NCBI RefSeq assembly: GCF_014705615.1
Contig: NZ_JACXJA010000014.1
Span: 62,001 to 126,000, forward strand
Source: Paenibacillus oceani
GTDB lineage: Bacteria; Bacillota; Bacilli; Paenibacillales; NBRC-103111
Direction of reading: 5' to 3'
Length of the DNA: 64,000 nt
This document shows positions 28,336 through 36,032 of the stretch, one piece after another. Made by a program: the position numbers and the translations under genes. Below the pieces are notes generated by a model. The model ran no database searches and had not been told where the DNA came from. It worked only from the letters and a program-made list of their open reading frames with translations. The number at the start of each line of letters is the position of its first letter. Within the stretch, counting starts at the first letter, position 1.

Positions 28336-28911
28336 TTACCGTGGTGAAGCGGAAAAGGATTCCCTTTACTGATCGGGTCAGCGGGTGTCGCAAGTTCGCT
28401 TTTCGTGGCCGTTCAACTTTTTGCCCCCCCGATTCAAGTGGGGGAGGAAACGCGAATAAGAGCGGTTTGTACCCGCTATATGGCCCGAAAACCCGCATGA
28501 ACACAGGATAAGAGCGGTTAGAAGCTGCTAAAATCCGCGAAAAGGGTGCATCTCCCATCAGTTGGAGGAAATAAGAGGTGCAAACCGCTTCTATTCGTTT
28601 TAGTTCGTCGAAAAGGCCGAAAATAGGAGGTGCCAAAGACTCTTAATTTGTACCGGGCTCACACGCGTAGACGGTTTTGGCGAAGGCGAACACAATCCGC
28701 TCACGGGAAAGAGTTACGGGTTTCATCTGGAGTCGATTTGTACCCGCAAAACCTCGCCCACGAGCAGTCGGCGCTAAGGTATGCATTTTCTCCCGCACAA
28801 TCGCGAGGGCTTGCACGCCAAAGGACCGTTCGGACATCTTCAGTGTCGATTCTTAACACTGTCTACTTAAAGGGGATCATGTCGGACTTCACCGGACGGT
28901 TTTTCCCGCCA
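28336..28911. repeat. Dispersed intergenic repeat, copy 2 (~580 bp)
   Basis: Second copy of the element at 14163-14805, diverged but collinear. Palindromic units lie at 28453-28480 (+), 28506-28530 (+) and 28568-28595 (-), then the GGTGCCAAAGACTCTTA block near 28630, TTGCACGCCAAAGGACCGT near 28811, AGTGTCGATTCTTAACACT at 28842-28860 and CACCGGACGGTTTTT near 28890. The distance from the first unit to the AGTGT hairpin is 382 bp here and 385 bp in copy 1. No gene is evident in 28124-29046. Confidence 0.75.
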
Positions 28912-29046
28912 CTATTATCAGGGAGATTCCTGCCTCTGGGGTTACTACGCAGGGTCCTGAGTAGCAGCCTTCTGGGCAGGAACGGTTTTTTGCTGCCGGC
29001 TACGGGAGGCGATTCGCTCCACCCGGGGCCTCGGCCTGGGCCGGCC

Positions 29047-29730
29047 CTAATCGTCGATGGTGAGCCTGCGTATACATTCGGGACTGTCGTTTCGGACATT
29101 GCCGACCCCGGCGGCGACCGGGTAGGCCGTCATCTGCTCGGCCGGATAAGGCCGCAGCAGACCGAGCAGCAGGGACGTTTGGCGCATGCTGCGGTCCAGC
29201 CAGATCGCCTCCTGCTCCGGCGGGACGATCACCGGCATCCGGTCGTGAATGTCCGCCATCAGCCGGTTGGGGGTCGTCGTAATGATCGTGCATGTGCTGA
29301 CTTTGCGTCCGTCCAAGGTTGTCCACGACTCGTACAGGCCGGCCATCGAGAAGAGCGATTCGTCCTTCATCGTAATGCGCATCGGCTGTTTGCCGCCGTC
29401 CTGCTTTTTTTTCCACTCGTAAAAGCCGTCCGCCGGGATAAGGCACCGTCTGCGCTCGAAGGCGGTCCGGTAAGCCGGCTTCTCCGCTACGGTTTCGGCG
29501 CGGGCGTTGATCATTTTGAACCCTGCCGCTTCGTCCTTCGACCATTCCGGCACGAGCCCCCATTTCAATTCCCCGATCCGGTTGCTCGCCCCGTCGTTAA
29601 TAACGGCAACCACCATTTGGCCCGGGGCTACGTTATATTTCGGACGGTGGTACAGCGGGAAAAACGGATCGATCTGATACCGCATCAGCAGTTCCTCAAG
29701 CGTGACCGTAACTGTGTATCTGCCGCACAT
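29047..29730 (-). CDS. SRAP/YedK (HMCES-type) abasic-site processing protein
   Basis: 227 aa. Cys2 after the initiator Met (MCGRYT) forms the thiazolidine crosslink with abasic sites in single-stranded DNA. Other active-site signatures are present: NARAET (Asn/Arg), PADGFYEWKK (Glu) and DIHDRMPVIV (His). It shields abasic sites at replication forks. AGGAGG lies 8 nt upstream of the ATG, and a LexA-like box lies just beyond. Confidence 0.93.
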   Translation of the reverse strand: MCGRYTVTVTLEELLMRYQIDPFFPLYHRPKYNVAPGQMVVAVINDGASNRIGELKWGLVPEWSKDEAAGFKMINARAETVAEKPAYRTAFERRRCLIPADGFYEWKKKQDGGKQPMRITMKDESLFSMAGLYESWTTLDGRKVSTCTIITTTPNRLMADIHDRMPVIVPPEQEAIWLDRSMRQTSLLLGLLRPYPAEQMTAYPVAAGVGNVRNDSPECIRRLTIDD

Positions 29731-29747
29731 GGATAGTCCTCCTTACG

Positions 29748-29761
29748 GGAAAGTTTGTTCG
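29748..29761 (-). promoter_or_regulatory. LexA-like box upstream of the SRAP gene
   Basis: Minus strand CGAACAAACTTTCC: one perfect half (CGAAC) and a weak other half of CGAAC-N4-GTTCG, 18 bp before the SRAP ATG. Weak on its own, but paired SOS boxes occur 350 bp away. Confidence 0.3.
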
Positions 29762-30108
29762 CATCTATGACGAATCCGGGAATGTTACTTGGGGGATTCT
29801 CCCATCATTCAATAATCCAGTTGCATCAAACGAACGAGTGGAACAAGGGAACCGTTGCGGCGTTCGGATTTTGGCGAAAGGGGTTACTCGCTCTAGCTTA
29901 ACGGATGAAAACGGCATGAAAGCGCGAATTTCGGTATATCAGGCCCCCCTTTACGTAGGGCCTTCATCGTGGAGAAGGCTTGTGGAGCTGCTGCTCTTAC
30001 CTCCATTGTACGCTTTTCAAACCGCATCTTCCAGTTCGCCTCCCGTATGCCGGGAGCGGCCGGAGCCGGACAAAGTTGGCGCGCATCAAAATTTTCCCTC
30101 TTGAAACA

Positions 30109-30157
30109 GGAATGTATGTTCGCTTATTGTATATACTAGTAAGGGAACATTTGTTCT
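30109..30157 (+). promoter_or_regulatory. Two LexA (SOS) boxes upstream of the YolD operon
   Basis: Box 1 (30109-30122, GGAATGTATGTTCG) and box 2 (30144-30157, GGAACATTTGTTCT) each match CGAAC-N4-GTTCG at 8 of 10 positions; box 2 has the intact GAAC/GTTC core. A TATACT -10 (30132-30137) lies between them, so bound LexA would block the promoter. The rest of the 585-bp gap 29731-30315 shows no gene. Confidence 0.6.
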
Positions 30158-30315
30158 TATTTGTGAGGCTGGAAGTATACGATTTTAGCCGAGTTGAACG
30201 GTTACCGCTTGCAAGAAAGCTCCCGCTTGCGCAGAGTTCGTCGTAGAGAAGGCTTCGCTTAGTCACATAGTCGCTTAGTCGGCTTAGAAGCTTTTCTAAA
30301 AAAGGGGATGTTCGA

Positions 30316-30723
30316 ATGGGTGAAGGTGGGACGATGCACATGCCGGACGGAATCAAGCGGACCCCGCTGGAGACGCAGGAAGAGCTGCAATGGGTGCTCG
30401 ATTACATGCTGCTGCCGGTCGTGCTCGATGTGCTGGAGCGCGACATCCGGACGCTCGATACGCTCAAGCTGACGATGTCGCTGCTGTATATCAAAAGCTT
30501 AAGAAAAGTGCAGGATCGGGTAAGCGGCGAAATGGCCGCCCTTCGCGGCAAGCTGAAAAGCCGGGGAATCCGGATTTACGATCAGCGGCGGGCGAAGGAG
30601 CAGCTCGAGGCGGATTTTATGTGCAGGGGCTACCACCGCAAATGCTCGATGCTGTGGGGGCTCGTCAAATCGGAGGTAGAGCGCAAGCTGAGCGTTTATT
30701 TGGAGCTCGATCTGGCTCAGTGA
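30316..30723 (+). CDS. Hypothetical protein heading a LexA-controlled operon
   Basis: 135 aa, soluble, Leu/Arg/Lys-rich and mostly helical by appearance; no known domain recognised. The C-terminal half (RGIRIYDQRRAKEQLEADF, CRGYHRKCSMLWGLVKSE) looks conserved-type with a possible Cys/His cluster. AAAAGGGG lies 8 nt before ATG 30316. Its position between LexA boxes and a YolD gene argues for a DNA-damage role. An overlapping frame reading to 31178 is a shadow. Confidence 0.75.
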   Translation: MGEGGTMHMPDGIKRTPLETQEELQWVLDYMLLPVVLDVLERDIRTLDTLKLTMSLLYIKSLRKVQDRVSGEMAALRGKLKSRGIRIYDQRRAKEQLEADFMCRGYHRKCSMLWGLVKSEVERKLSVYLELDLAQ

Positions 30724-30842
30724 TGATGGCGGGAAGTTGGTTCCTTGTAACGGTACGCCGGCGTCCCGGGTACGAACGATCCTCCCGCGGCTGCGGCGGA
30801 ATAGGCGAATGGCTGGCAGGACAAGATTGGGGGAATGACAAC

Positions 30843-31178
30843 ATGGGGAAGAAACTGGAAGGGAATGGTCTGTTCGAATCATCGCGTATGATGCTGCCGG
30901 AACATAAGGCGCAGTTTGCGGCCAAGCAGAAGGAGACCGGGCATCGGCAACGCCCTCTGCTGGACGACCAGGCGCTGGAACAATACGCGCTGCTGCTGCT
31001 GGAGTCGACGGAACGGCAGACGGATGTCGTCATCTGCGTCTTCGATCCCGTCCGGGACGAAACCGTCCAAGGGAGAGTGGTCAAAATCGACTTTACGCTG
31101 CGTCGGGTGAAAGTAGCCTGCGCTGGAGAGACTGTCTCGATCCGGTTTGCGGATATCGTCAACGTTACACGGGGGTAA
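30843..31178 (+). CDS. YolD-like family protein
   Basis: 111 aa. The N-terminal MMLPEHKAQFAAKQKE and the C-terminal beta-rich part (VKIDFTLRRVKVACAGE, IRFADIVNV) match PF08863. In Bacilli yolD sits next to a Y-family polymerase (UvrX/YqjW) in SOS operons; here no polymerase gene is present. ATG 30843 has a GGGGG run upstream; the open frame before it overlaps the previous gene. Confidence 0.75.
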   Translation: MGKKLEGNGLFESSRMMLPEHKAQFAAKQKETGHRQRPLLDDQALEQYALLLLESTERQTDVVICVFDPVRDETVQGRVVKIDFTLRRVKVACAGETVSIRFADIVNVTRG

Positions 31179-31462
31179 GAGGACTGAGCGGGTTCAGGTC
31201 GCAGACTTAAGGGATGAGGTTGCAAGTCCGCTCGGGCAGCCTGCAGTTCGGCAGGGCTGGGCGGAACAGCGGCCCGCCCAAGCTGTCGAACAGTAGCGCC
31301 GCTGGCTGACTGAAGCGCGGGCGCGTTCTCCCGGCAAGGGCCGGCTGGATGGATAGGTGGCCAGGGGAGGCTAGAAAGAGCCGCCCCCGCTCTGCCGGCG
31401 TGCCGAAGTTCGGGTACAAGGTATCCGGAACAGGGAGCGGCCGGGTGGTGGCAAGAATGACG
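31179..31462. other. Non-coding gap between convergent genes
   Basis: 284 bp, GC-rich, with several small inverted repeats (for example GGGCGG/CCGCCC near 31260), none followed by a T run. I see no gene or defined element. Confidence 0.5.
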
Positions 31463-32116
31463 CTAGCGGCTGTTCCGCAGGGGCAGCGTCACCTCTTGCC
31501 GGGCGATGACGGCCGGCAAATCCCGGTAAGCGTCCGCCAGCCAAGGGTGGACGACTTTAAGCTTAGCCTTTTGCGACCACAGGTAGCCGATATACGCCAT
31601 CGCTCCATGCTCCAGCGACTTTTCGAGCTGGGCGTTCAGCTCGGCCAGATACGGCGGGGTTCCCGCCTGATCCCACGAGATTTTATCGGCGACGAAGACG
31701 ATCCGGTCCAGCAGCGTGGAAGGGGCTCGCAAGGTCGTATGGCAGCCGATCGCATCGAGCACGTCCTGCCGGGTTATCCCGAACAGATCCCGGGCTACGG
31801 CAACGGACAGCTTCTGGTGGATGATCATCGGGAACGCCTCTTCTTCCGGGAGCACTTCGATGCCGAGCTTGCGGGCCACGACAGCCCGTTCGGCGCTCGG
31901 ATAGATGGCGCTGCTATCGTGCAGCCAGCCGGCGGTTTCCGCCGCGTCCGGGTCCGCGCCGAACCGCATCGCGAGAGAGCGGGCTTCGGCGCCAACCCTG
32001 ATGCTGTGCTCCGCCGTCTTGGGGCAGCCGTGCGATTCGAGAAACCGGCGTACGTCCGCTGCCGTATCGCCGCTGTGCTGAAAGGTACGGGCTTCCGTTT
32101 CAAAAAAAGGATGCAA
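31463..32116 (-). CDS. HD-domain phosphohydrolase, YqeK-like
   Basis: 217 aa. The HD motif is laid out as in YqeK (symmetrical Ap4A hydrolase): EHSIRVGAEA with the first His, GWLHDSSAIY with His-Asp, MIIHQKLS and GCHTTLRAPS with the distal His, then FVADKIS with the last Asp. YqeK normally sits beside nadD; this gene stands alone, so it may be a paralogue. TTG start, GGAAGGAG 11 nt upstream. Confidence 0.75.
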   Translation of the reverse strand: MHPFFETEARTFQHSGDTAADVRRFLESHGCPKTAEHSIRVGAEARSLAMRFGADPDAAETAGWLHDSSAIYPSAERAVVARKLGIEVLPEEEAFPMIIHQKLSVAVARDLFGITRQDVLDAIGCHTTLRAPSTLLDRIVFVADKISWDQAGTPPYLAELNAQLEKSLEHGAMAYIGYLWSQKAKLKVVHPWLADAYRDLPAVIARQEVTLPLRNSR

Positions 32117-32202
32117 GGGTGTTCAAACTCCTTCCAGAGATATTGTTTTATCCCAGTTTACCATACAACCGATTCGCTGCCCCGGCCGCCGTCAAAAACC
32201 TT

Positions 32203-32231
32203 TTGCTCCCGTTACCCTCTCGGCTTATAGT
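32203..32231 (+). promoter_or_regulatory. Sigma-A-type promoter before the arsB remnant
   Basis: TTGCTC (32203-32208), 17-bp spacer, TATAGT (32226-32231). No ArsR-type operator was recognised nearby. Confidence 0.45.
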
Positions 32232-32368
32232 AGAGAAAGTGGAAACATGGCGTTCGGGCAAGGAAGCGGCGTTATGCGGGGCGAAAGTGGCGGACCTGGA
32301 CCTTGGAAGCGGGCTGTTATTGGCGGCAACACATGATGAGTGCTTTGGCTGTACGGGGAGAAAGGACA

Positions 32369-33391
32369 ATGCGAGGGAAGGGCGGATGCTATGAACTGGG
32401 GGCGGGGGTATCGGCGTTTTTCGCCAACGATGGAGCGGCGCTTATCTTAACGCCGATCGTGCTTGCCCAAGTTCGGGCGCTGCGGCTGGAGGAAGCGCGG
32501 ATTTTGCCTTTTGTCATGGCCAGCGGTTTTATCGCCGACACGACGTCGCTGCCGTTTATTATCAGCAACTTGACCAATATCGTGTCAGCTGATTATTTCG
32601 GGATCGGGTTCGTCGAATACGCGTCGCGGATGGTGGTTCCGAACTTCTTTTCTTTGGCGGCCAGCGTAGCGGTGCTGTATATCGTGTTTCGCAGAAACGT
32701 CCCCACGCATTACGACACCGCAGACTTAAAGCAGCCGGCAGCGGCCATTAAGGATAAGCGGCTGTTCCGCATTTCCTGGGTTATTCTCGGCGTACTGCTC
32801 GTTGCTTATTTGCTCAGCGAGTGGGTCGTTGTGCCGGTATCGTTTATCGCGGGGGCGGTCGCTTTGCTGTTTTTGCTGGCTTCCCGCGGCAGTCCGGCCG
32901 TTCAGTCCAAAAAAGTGCTGCTGGAAGCGCCCTGGTCAATCGTTATATTTTCCATCGGGATGTACGTCGTCGTCTACGGCCTGCGCAACGCGGGACTTAC
33001 CGATCTGCCGGCCGGCGCGCTGGAGCAGCTCGCCGCATCCGGTTTGCTGGCGGCTACGATGGGCATGGGGATGATTGCGGCGGTGCTGTCGTCTGTCATG
33101 AACAATTTGCCGACCGTTATGATCGGCGCTTTGGCGATTGACGGCACGTCCACCGAAGGTATCCTTCGCGAAGCGCTCATCTACGCCAACGTTATCGGCA
33201 CCGACCTCGGTCCGAAAATGACCCCGATCGGCTCCCTTGCGACATTGCTGTGGCTGCACATTTTGGCTCGGAAAGGCGTTCGCATCACGTGGGGGTACTA
33301 TTTTAAAATCGGCGTTGTGCTGACGCTGCCTACTCTGCTCATTACTCTCGGGGGATTGTATGTTTGGCTTCGGGTGTTGGGTGGGGGTTGA
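32369..33391 (+). pseudogene. arsB: 5'-truncated arsenite efflux permease ArsB
   Basis: From about [19 protein letters not shown] onward the frame matches ArsB without interruption ([69 protein letters not shown]). Normal ArsB is ~430 aa and begins with about 90-95 residues and several helices that are absent here; the upstream frame ([11 protein letters not shown]) is unrelated. So the gene lost its 5' end and most likely no longer works. The IS66 element begins 35 bp past its stop. Confidence 0.85.
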
Positions 33392-33475
33392 GGAACGGGC
33401 CGGATCAAGCTAACGTCATATGAATGTAAGCGTAAAATAGTCCCCACCTGGCCAGCAGACGGGGACTCGGATAAG

Positions 33476-34020
33476 CTATTTTGTAGTGTTAAACACGCGG
33501 CAAGTTAAGGGAAGCGAGGAAGACCAGGGAAGCAGAGCATCCAGCGCCTCTTGATCTTTTAGATCAGGTAGCTGAGGCAGCTTCTCCAGCAGATAGGTCA
33601 GATAGTAAAACGGATGCAATCGATTCTTTTTGGCCGTCTCCACGAGGCTGTAGATCGTCGTGCTCGCCTGAGCACCTCGCGGCGTGTTGGCGAACAGCCA
33701 ATTCGTCCGGCCAATCACGAACGGCTTGATGGCACGCTCGCTTCGGTTGTTGTCGATCTCCAGCCGTCCGTCCAAAAGATAAGCGTTCAGCCGCTCCCAT
33801 TGGTTCAGGCAGTAGGTAATGGCCGCTCCGGTCAGACTTTTGGGTAACACCCGGCCTTGTTGTTCCTGAAGCCAAGCCAAATAAGCATCCGGCACAGGAC
33901 GGCTTTGCTCCTGACGGATGGCGAAGCGTTTTTCCGGCGGCGCTGCCCCTCGGCCTGTCGCTCGATCGCGTAGAGGCGGTTGCAGAAGTCCAGTCCCTGC
34001 TGCGCCACCGTGCCCGTGAA
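33476..34020 (-). pseudogene. tnpC: IS66 TnpC transposase, C-terminal part
   Basis: GLDFCNRLYAIERQAEGQ is read near 33960-34010, then a frameshift leads into the 33476-33895 frame with QEQQGRVLPKSLTGAAITYC, the DDE-domain LDGRLEIDNNRSERAIKPF with the final acidic residue, and the C-terminal LHPFYYLTYLLEKLPQLPDL. Separated from its N-terminal part by a recombinase fragment. Confidence 0.85.
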
Positions 34021-34023
34021 CGG

Positions 34024-34445
34024 GACGTTCTTTGCAGATCCCTTATATAGATTAGATTTACGCCTGACTGTAGCAGATGCATGGCTTTACTGTGCCGAAA
34101 ACAATGGGGCGACACTTTTTTCGGGAATAATTCAGGTGAAACCGTCTTTGCAGCATCCATATATTTTGTAACGATGTAAGCAACGCCTTCCCGCGTCAAT
34201 TTTCCTCTGGCACGGTTGAAAAAAACGGGATAAGCTGAGGCGTGTGCAACATTCAATCTATTTTCTTGAAGGTATTGCCCCAATAGATTAGACATCGTGT
34301 TCATGAGCGGTACAATCCTGCTTTAATTTCCTTTCCCCGTAAGCTTAATCGTTGCCATCTGTTGAATTTTGATGTCTGAAACGATTAAATCACACAGTTC
34401 TTGTACCCGTGCGCCGCTTAGGGCTCGAACGATCCACGGATTCTA
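34024..34445 (-). pseudogene. Tyrosine recombinase/integrase fragment inside IS66 tnpC
   Basis: Minus strand reads ALSGARVQELCDLIVSD (the Arg I box), KLTGKGN, an in-frame TAA, SRIVPLMNTMSNLLGQYL and then VSPHCFRHSKAMHLLQSG (the HxxR box), stopping at LIYIRDL. The final Tyr region is missing, and outside these borders the sequence returns to tnpC. The frame of the second half is 34304 downward. Non-functional. Confidence 0.8.
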
Positions 34446-34449
34446 AAAC

Positions 34450-34977
34450 CCGATGAACATACGATTTCTGCTCCGCCGCCCGTCCGGGCTCCCGAAGCAC
34501 CTGCAGCGTCGTTTCGTCGGCGCAGGCAATGTCCTGCCGCAGCAGGTGTGCCTTCATCCGCTCATATACGTGGGTGAGCCACTGGGCGCCGTGAAGCATC
34601 CAGTTGGCCATCGTCTGCCGGGACAGTTCGACCCCAAAACGGGCCCACTGCTGTTCTTGACGATACAGCGGCATCCCCTCCACGTATTTCTGGCTCATGA
34701 TGTACGCCCCGCTCGCAGTGACGGCAACCGTAGACGTAGCGAACATGTTCCACAACCTTTACTTCGGCCGGAATCACCTTGAGCTCGCGTCGCACTTCGG
34801 TTTCCAGCGTCGGCTCTTCCTGGACGGGGTCTGCCTCGGCCTCTGCTTCATTGAACAGCAGCACGGAGGCGTCTGTTCGCTGGAGGAGGCGAAACACCGG
34901 CGCTGCGCCAGCTGGAATTGTTCTTCAGTTGTCGGGGGGAGGTTCGTTTGGTTTTCCATATTCACAAGATTCGACAT
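34450..34977 (-). pseudogene. tnpC: IS66 TnpC transposase, N-terminal and middle part
   Basis: Starts near ATG 34977 (MSNLVNMENQ). It moves through three frames: SSSEQT, then LFNEAEAEADPVQEEPTLET joined directly to EVRRELKVIPAEVKVVEHV (an internal deletion removes the usual intervening segment) and the zinc-finger YGCRHC, then YIMSQKYVEGMPLYRQEQQW to VLREPGRAAE. Multiple frameshifts; inactive. Confidence 0.8.
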
Positions 34978-35032
34978 GGCAGGGGCAAAATTCCTGCCGG
35001 GAAATGAGGCGAAACACCGAAAACAAATTCGG

Positions 35033-35383
35033 CTACATGACGGCCTCGGCCCGAACGGGCGGATGCGCCTTGCACTGCTCCAGCGCCAGGCCGTCCAGCC
35101 AGCGCAACTCGCGGCTGGAAACGGTGACCGTTCCTTCGCCGCCGGTCGGCCACTGAAACGTGCCGCGCTCCAGCCGCCGGTACAACAGCCAGAAGCCGTT
35201 ATGATCCCAGAGCAGCATCTTGAGCTTGTCACGCTGGCGATTACAAAACACAAAGAGGCTGGGCGCGAACGGATCCAAGCCGAAGCCCTCCTGCACGAGA
35301 GCGGCGAGGGCGTCGATGGACTTGCGCAAATCTGTGGGTCCGCAGGTCAAATAGACGTGCTGGGGGTTCGGAAGCGTCAGCAC
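35033..35383 (-). CDS. tnpB: IS66 accessory protein TnpB
   Basis: 116 aa, intact: VYLTCGPTDLRKSIDALAAL, FVFCNRQRDKLKMLLWDHNG and FQWPTGGEG are the IS66 Orf2 signature. GTG start with GGAGGTG upstream, overlapping tnpA by 7 nt. The only intact gene of the element. Confidence 0.9.
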   Translation of the reverse strand: MLTLPNPQHVYLTCGPTDLRKSIDALAALVQEGFGLDPFAPSLFVFCNRQRDKLKMLLWDHNGFWLLYRRLERGTFQWPTGGEGTVTVSSRELRWLDGLALEQCKAHPPVRAEAVM

Positions 35384-35714
35384 GTCACCACCTCCGCCAG
35401 CGCGTGCACGACTTCGCGAAGCAACCGGGGATCGAAGCCGGCGTAAAGTTCAATCTGTGCCGGACCGACGCGAAGGACAAGCGGCGCGCGTTTTCCCTGC
35501 TCGGCTACGGCCAGCGGTACAAAGCATGTCGCCGGAGCTGGCGTAGAGGAAACGGTCGAGTCGGAAGGCGTGCGCGTTTTCGATTTGTAGAGCCAGTATT
35601 TCATTTGGTCAACCGTAAGTCGTGGGCCGCGCACCAAGCTTTCAGGGTCAAGCCGCTGGCCCGGTACTCGGCGATGCGTGTGACCCATTGCTGTCGAAGA
35701 TGTTCATTTGCCAT
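35377..35714 (-). pseudogene. tnpA: IS66 TnpA, frameshifted
   Basis: ATG 35714 opens MANEHLRQQWVTRIAEYRAS and runs to a stop at 35601-35603 after AWCAAHDLRLTK. The helix that should follow (LTVDQMKYWLYKSK) continues in the -1 frame to 35377. A single-base deletion or insertion near 35605-35620 explains this; no clear slippery heptamer was seen. Confidence 0.75.
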
Positions 35715-36032
35715 AATGGGGCAACCTCCTTGCGTTCTCGGTTACCTCATTTTCTCATGGGATTCAATCCGTTTGAAGGTGGGAACAGTTTGACGCTTAC
35801 GATTTATCTGCCGGTTCGAGTCTCATCAAACCTATAATAATGTCCATTTTCTCCCCTATGGGGGTCTTTTGCTTCCACTATAATGATCATGTATCGGGGT
35901 ATAGAAGGGGGGCTCGCATGTTGCGCTTTCGAGTCATTGGCGGCTTGTCGGCAATCTCTGGGCGCTGGGCACGAAGAAGCGGAGATAGGCAAGCATAGAA
36001 ATAAGATCATCATGTTACGGAGGAATTCACAA

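Larger units (their letters stand above)
33426..35800 (-). mobile_element. Decayed IS66-family element with terminal inverted repeats
   Basis: The ends GTAAGCGTAAAATAGTCCCC (33426-33445) and, on the minus strand, GTAAGCGTCAAACTGTTCCC (35800 down) are IS66-type inverted repeats. The 2375-bp element reads tnpA-tnpB-tnpC on the minus strand. tnpA is frameshifted; tnpC is deleted, frameshifted and contains a foreign recombinase fragment. The flanking 8-mers (ATATGAAT, GATTTATC) do not match, so the insertion has been rearranged or target duplication has decayed. Confidence 0.9.

Noticed and set aside
28630-29736. 368-codon plus-strand open frame
   Set aside because: Antisense to the SRAP gene and running through the dispersed repeat; no domain or RBS.
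35601-35620. Programmed -1 frameshift in tnpA
   Set aside because: No clear A6/A7 or X-XXY-YYZ slippery heptamer at the shift point, and the element is decayed elsewhere, so a mutation is more likely.
33418-35808. 8-bp target duplication of the IS66 element
   Set aside because: The flanking octamers ATATGAAT and GATTTATC do not match.
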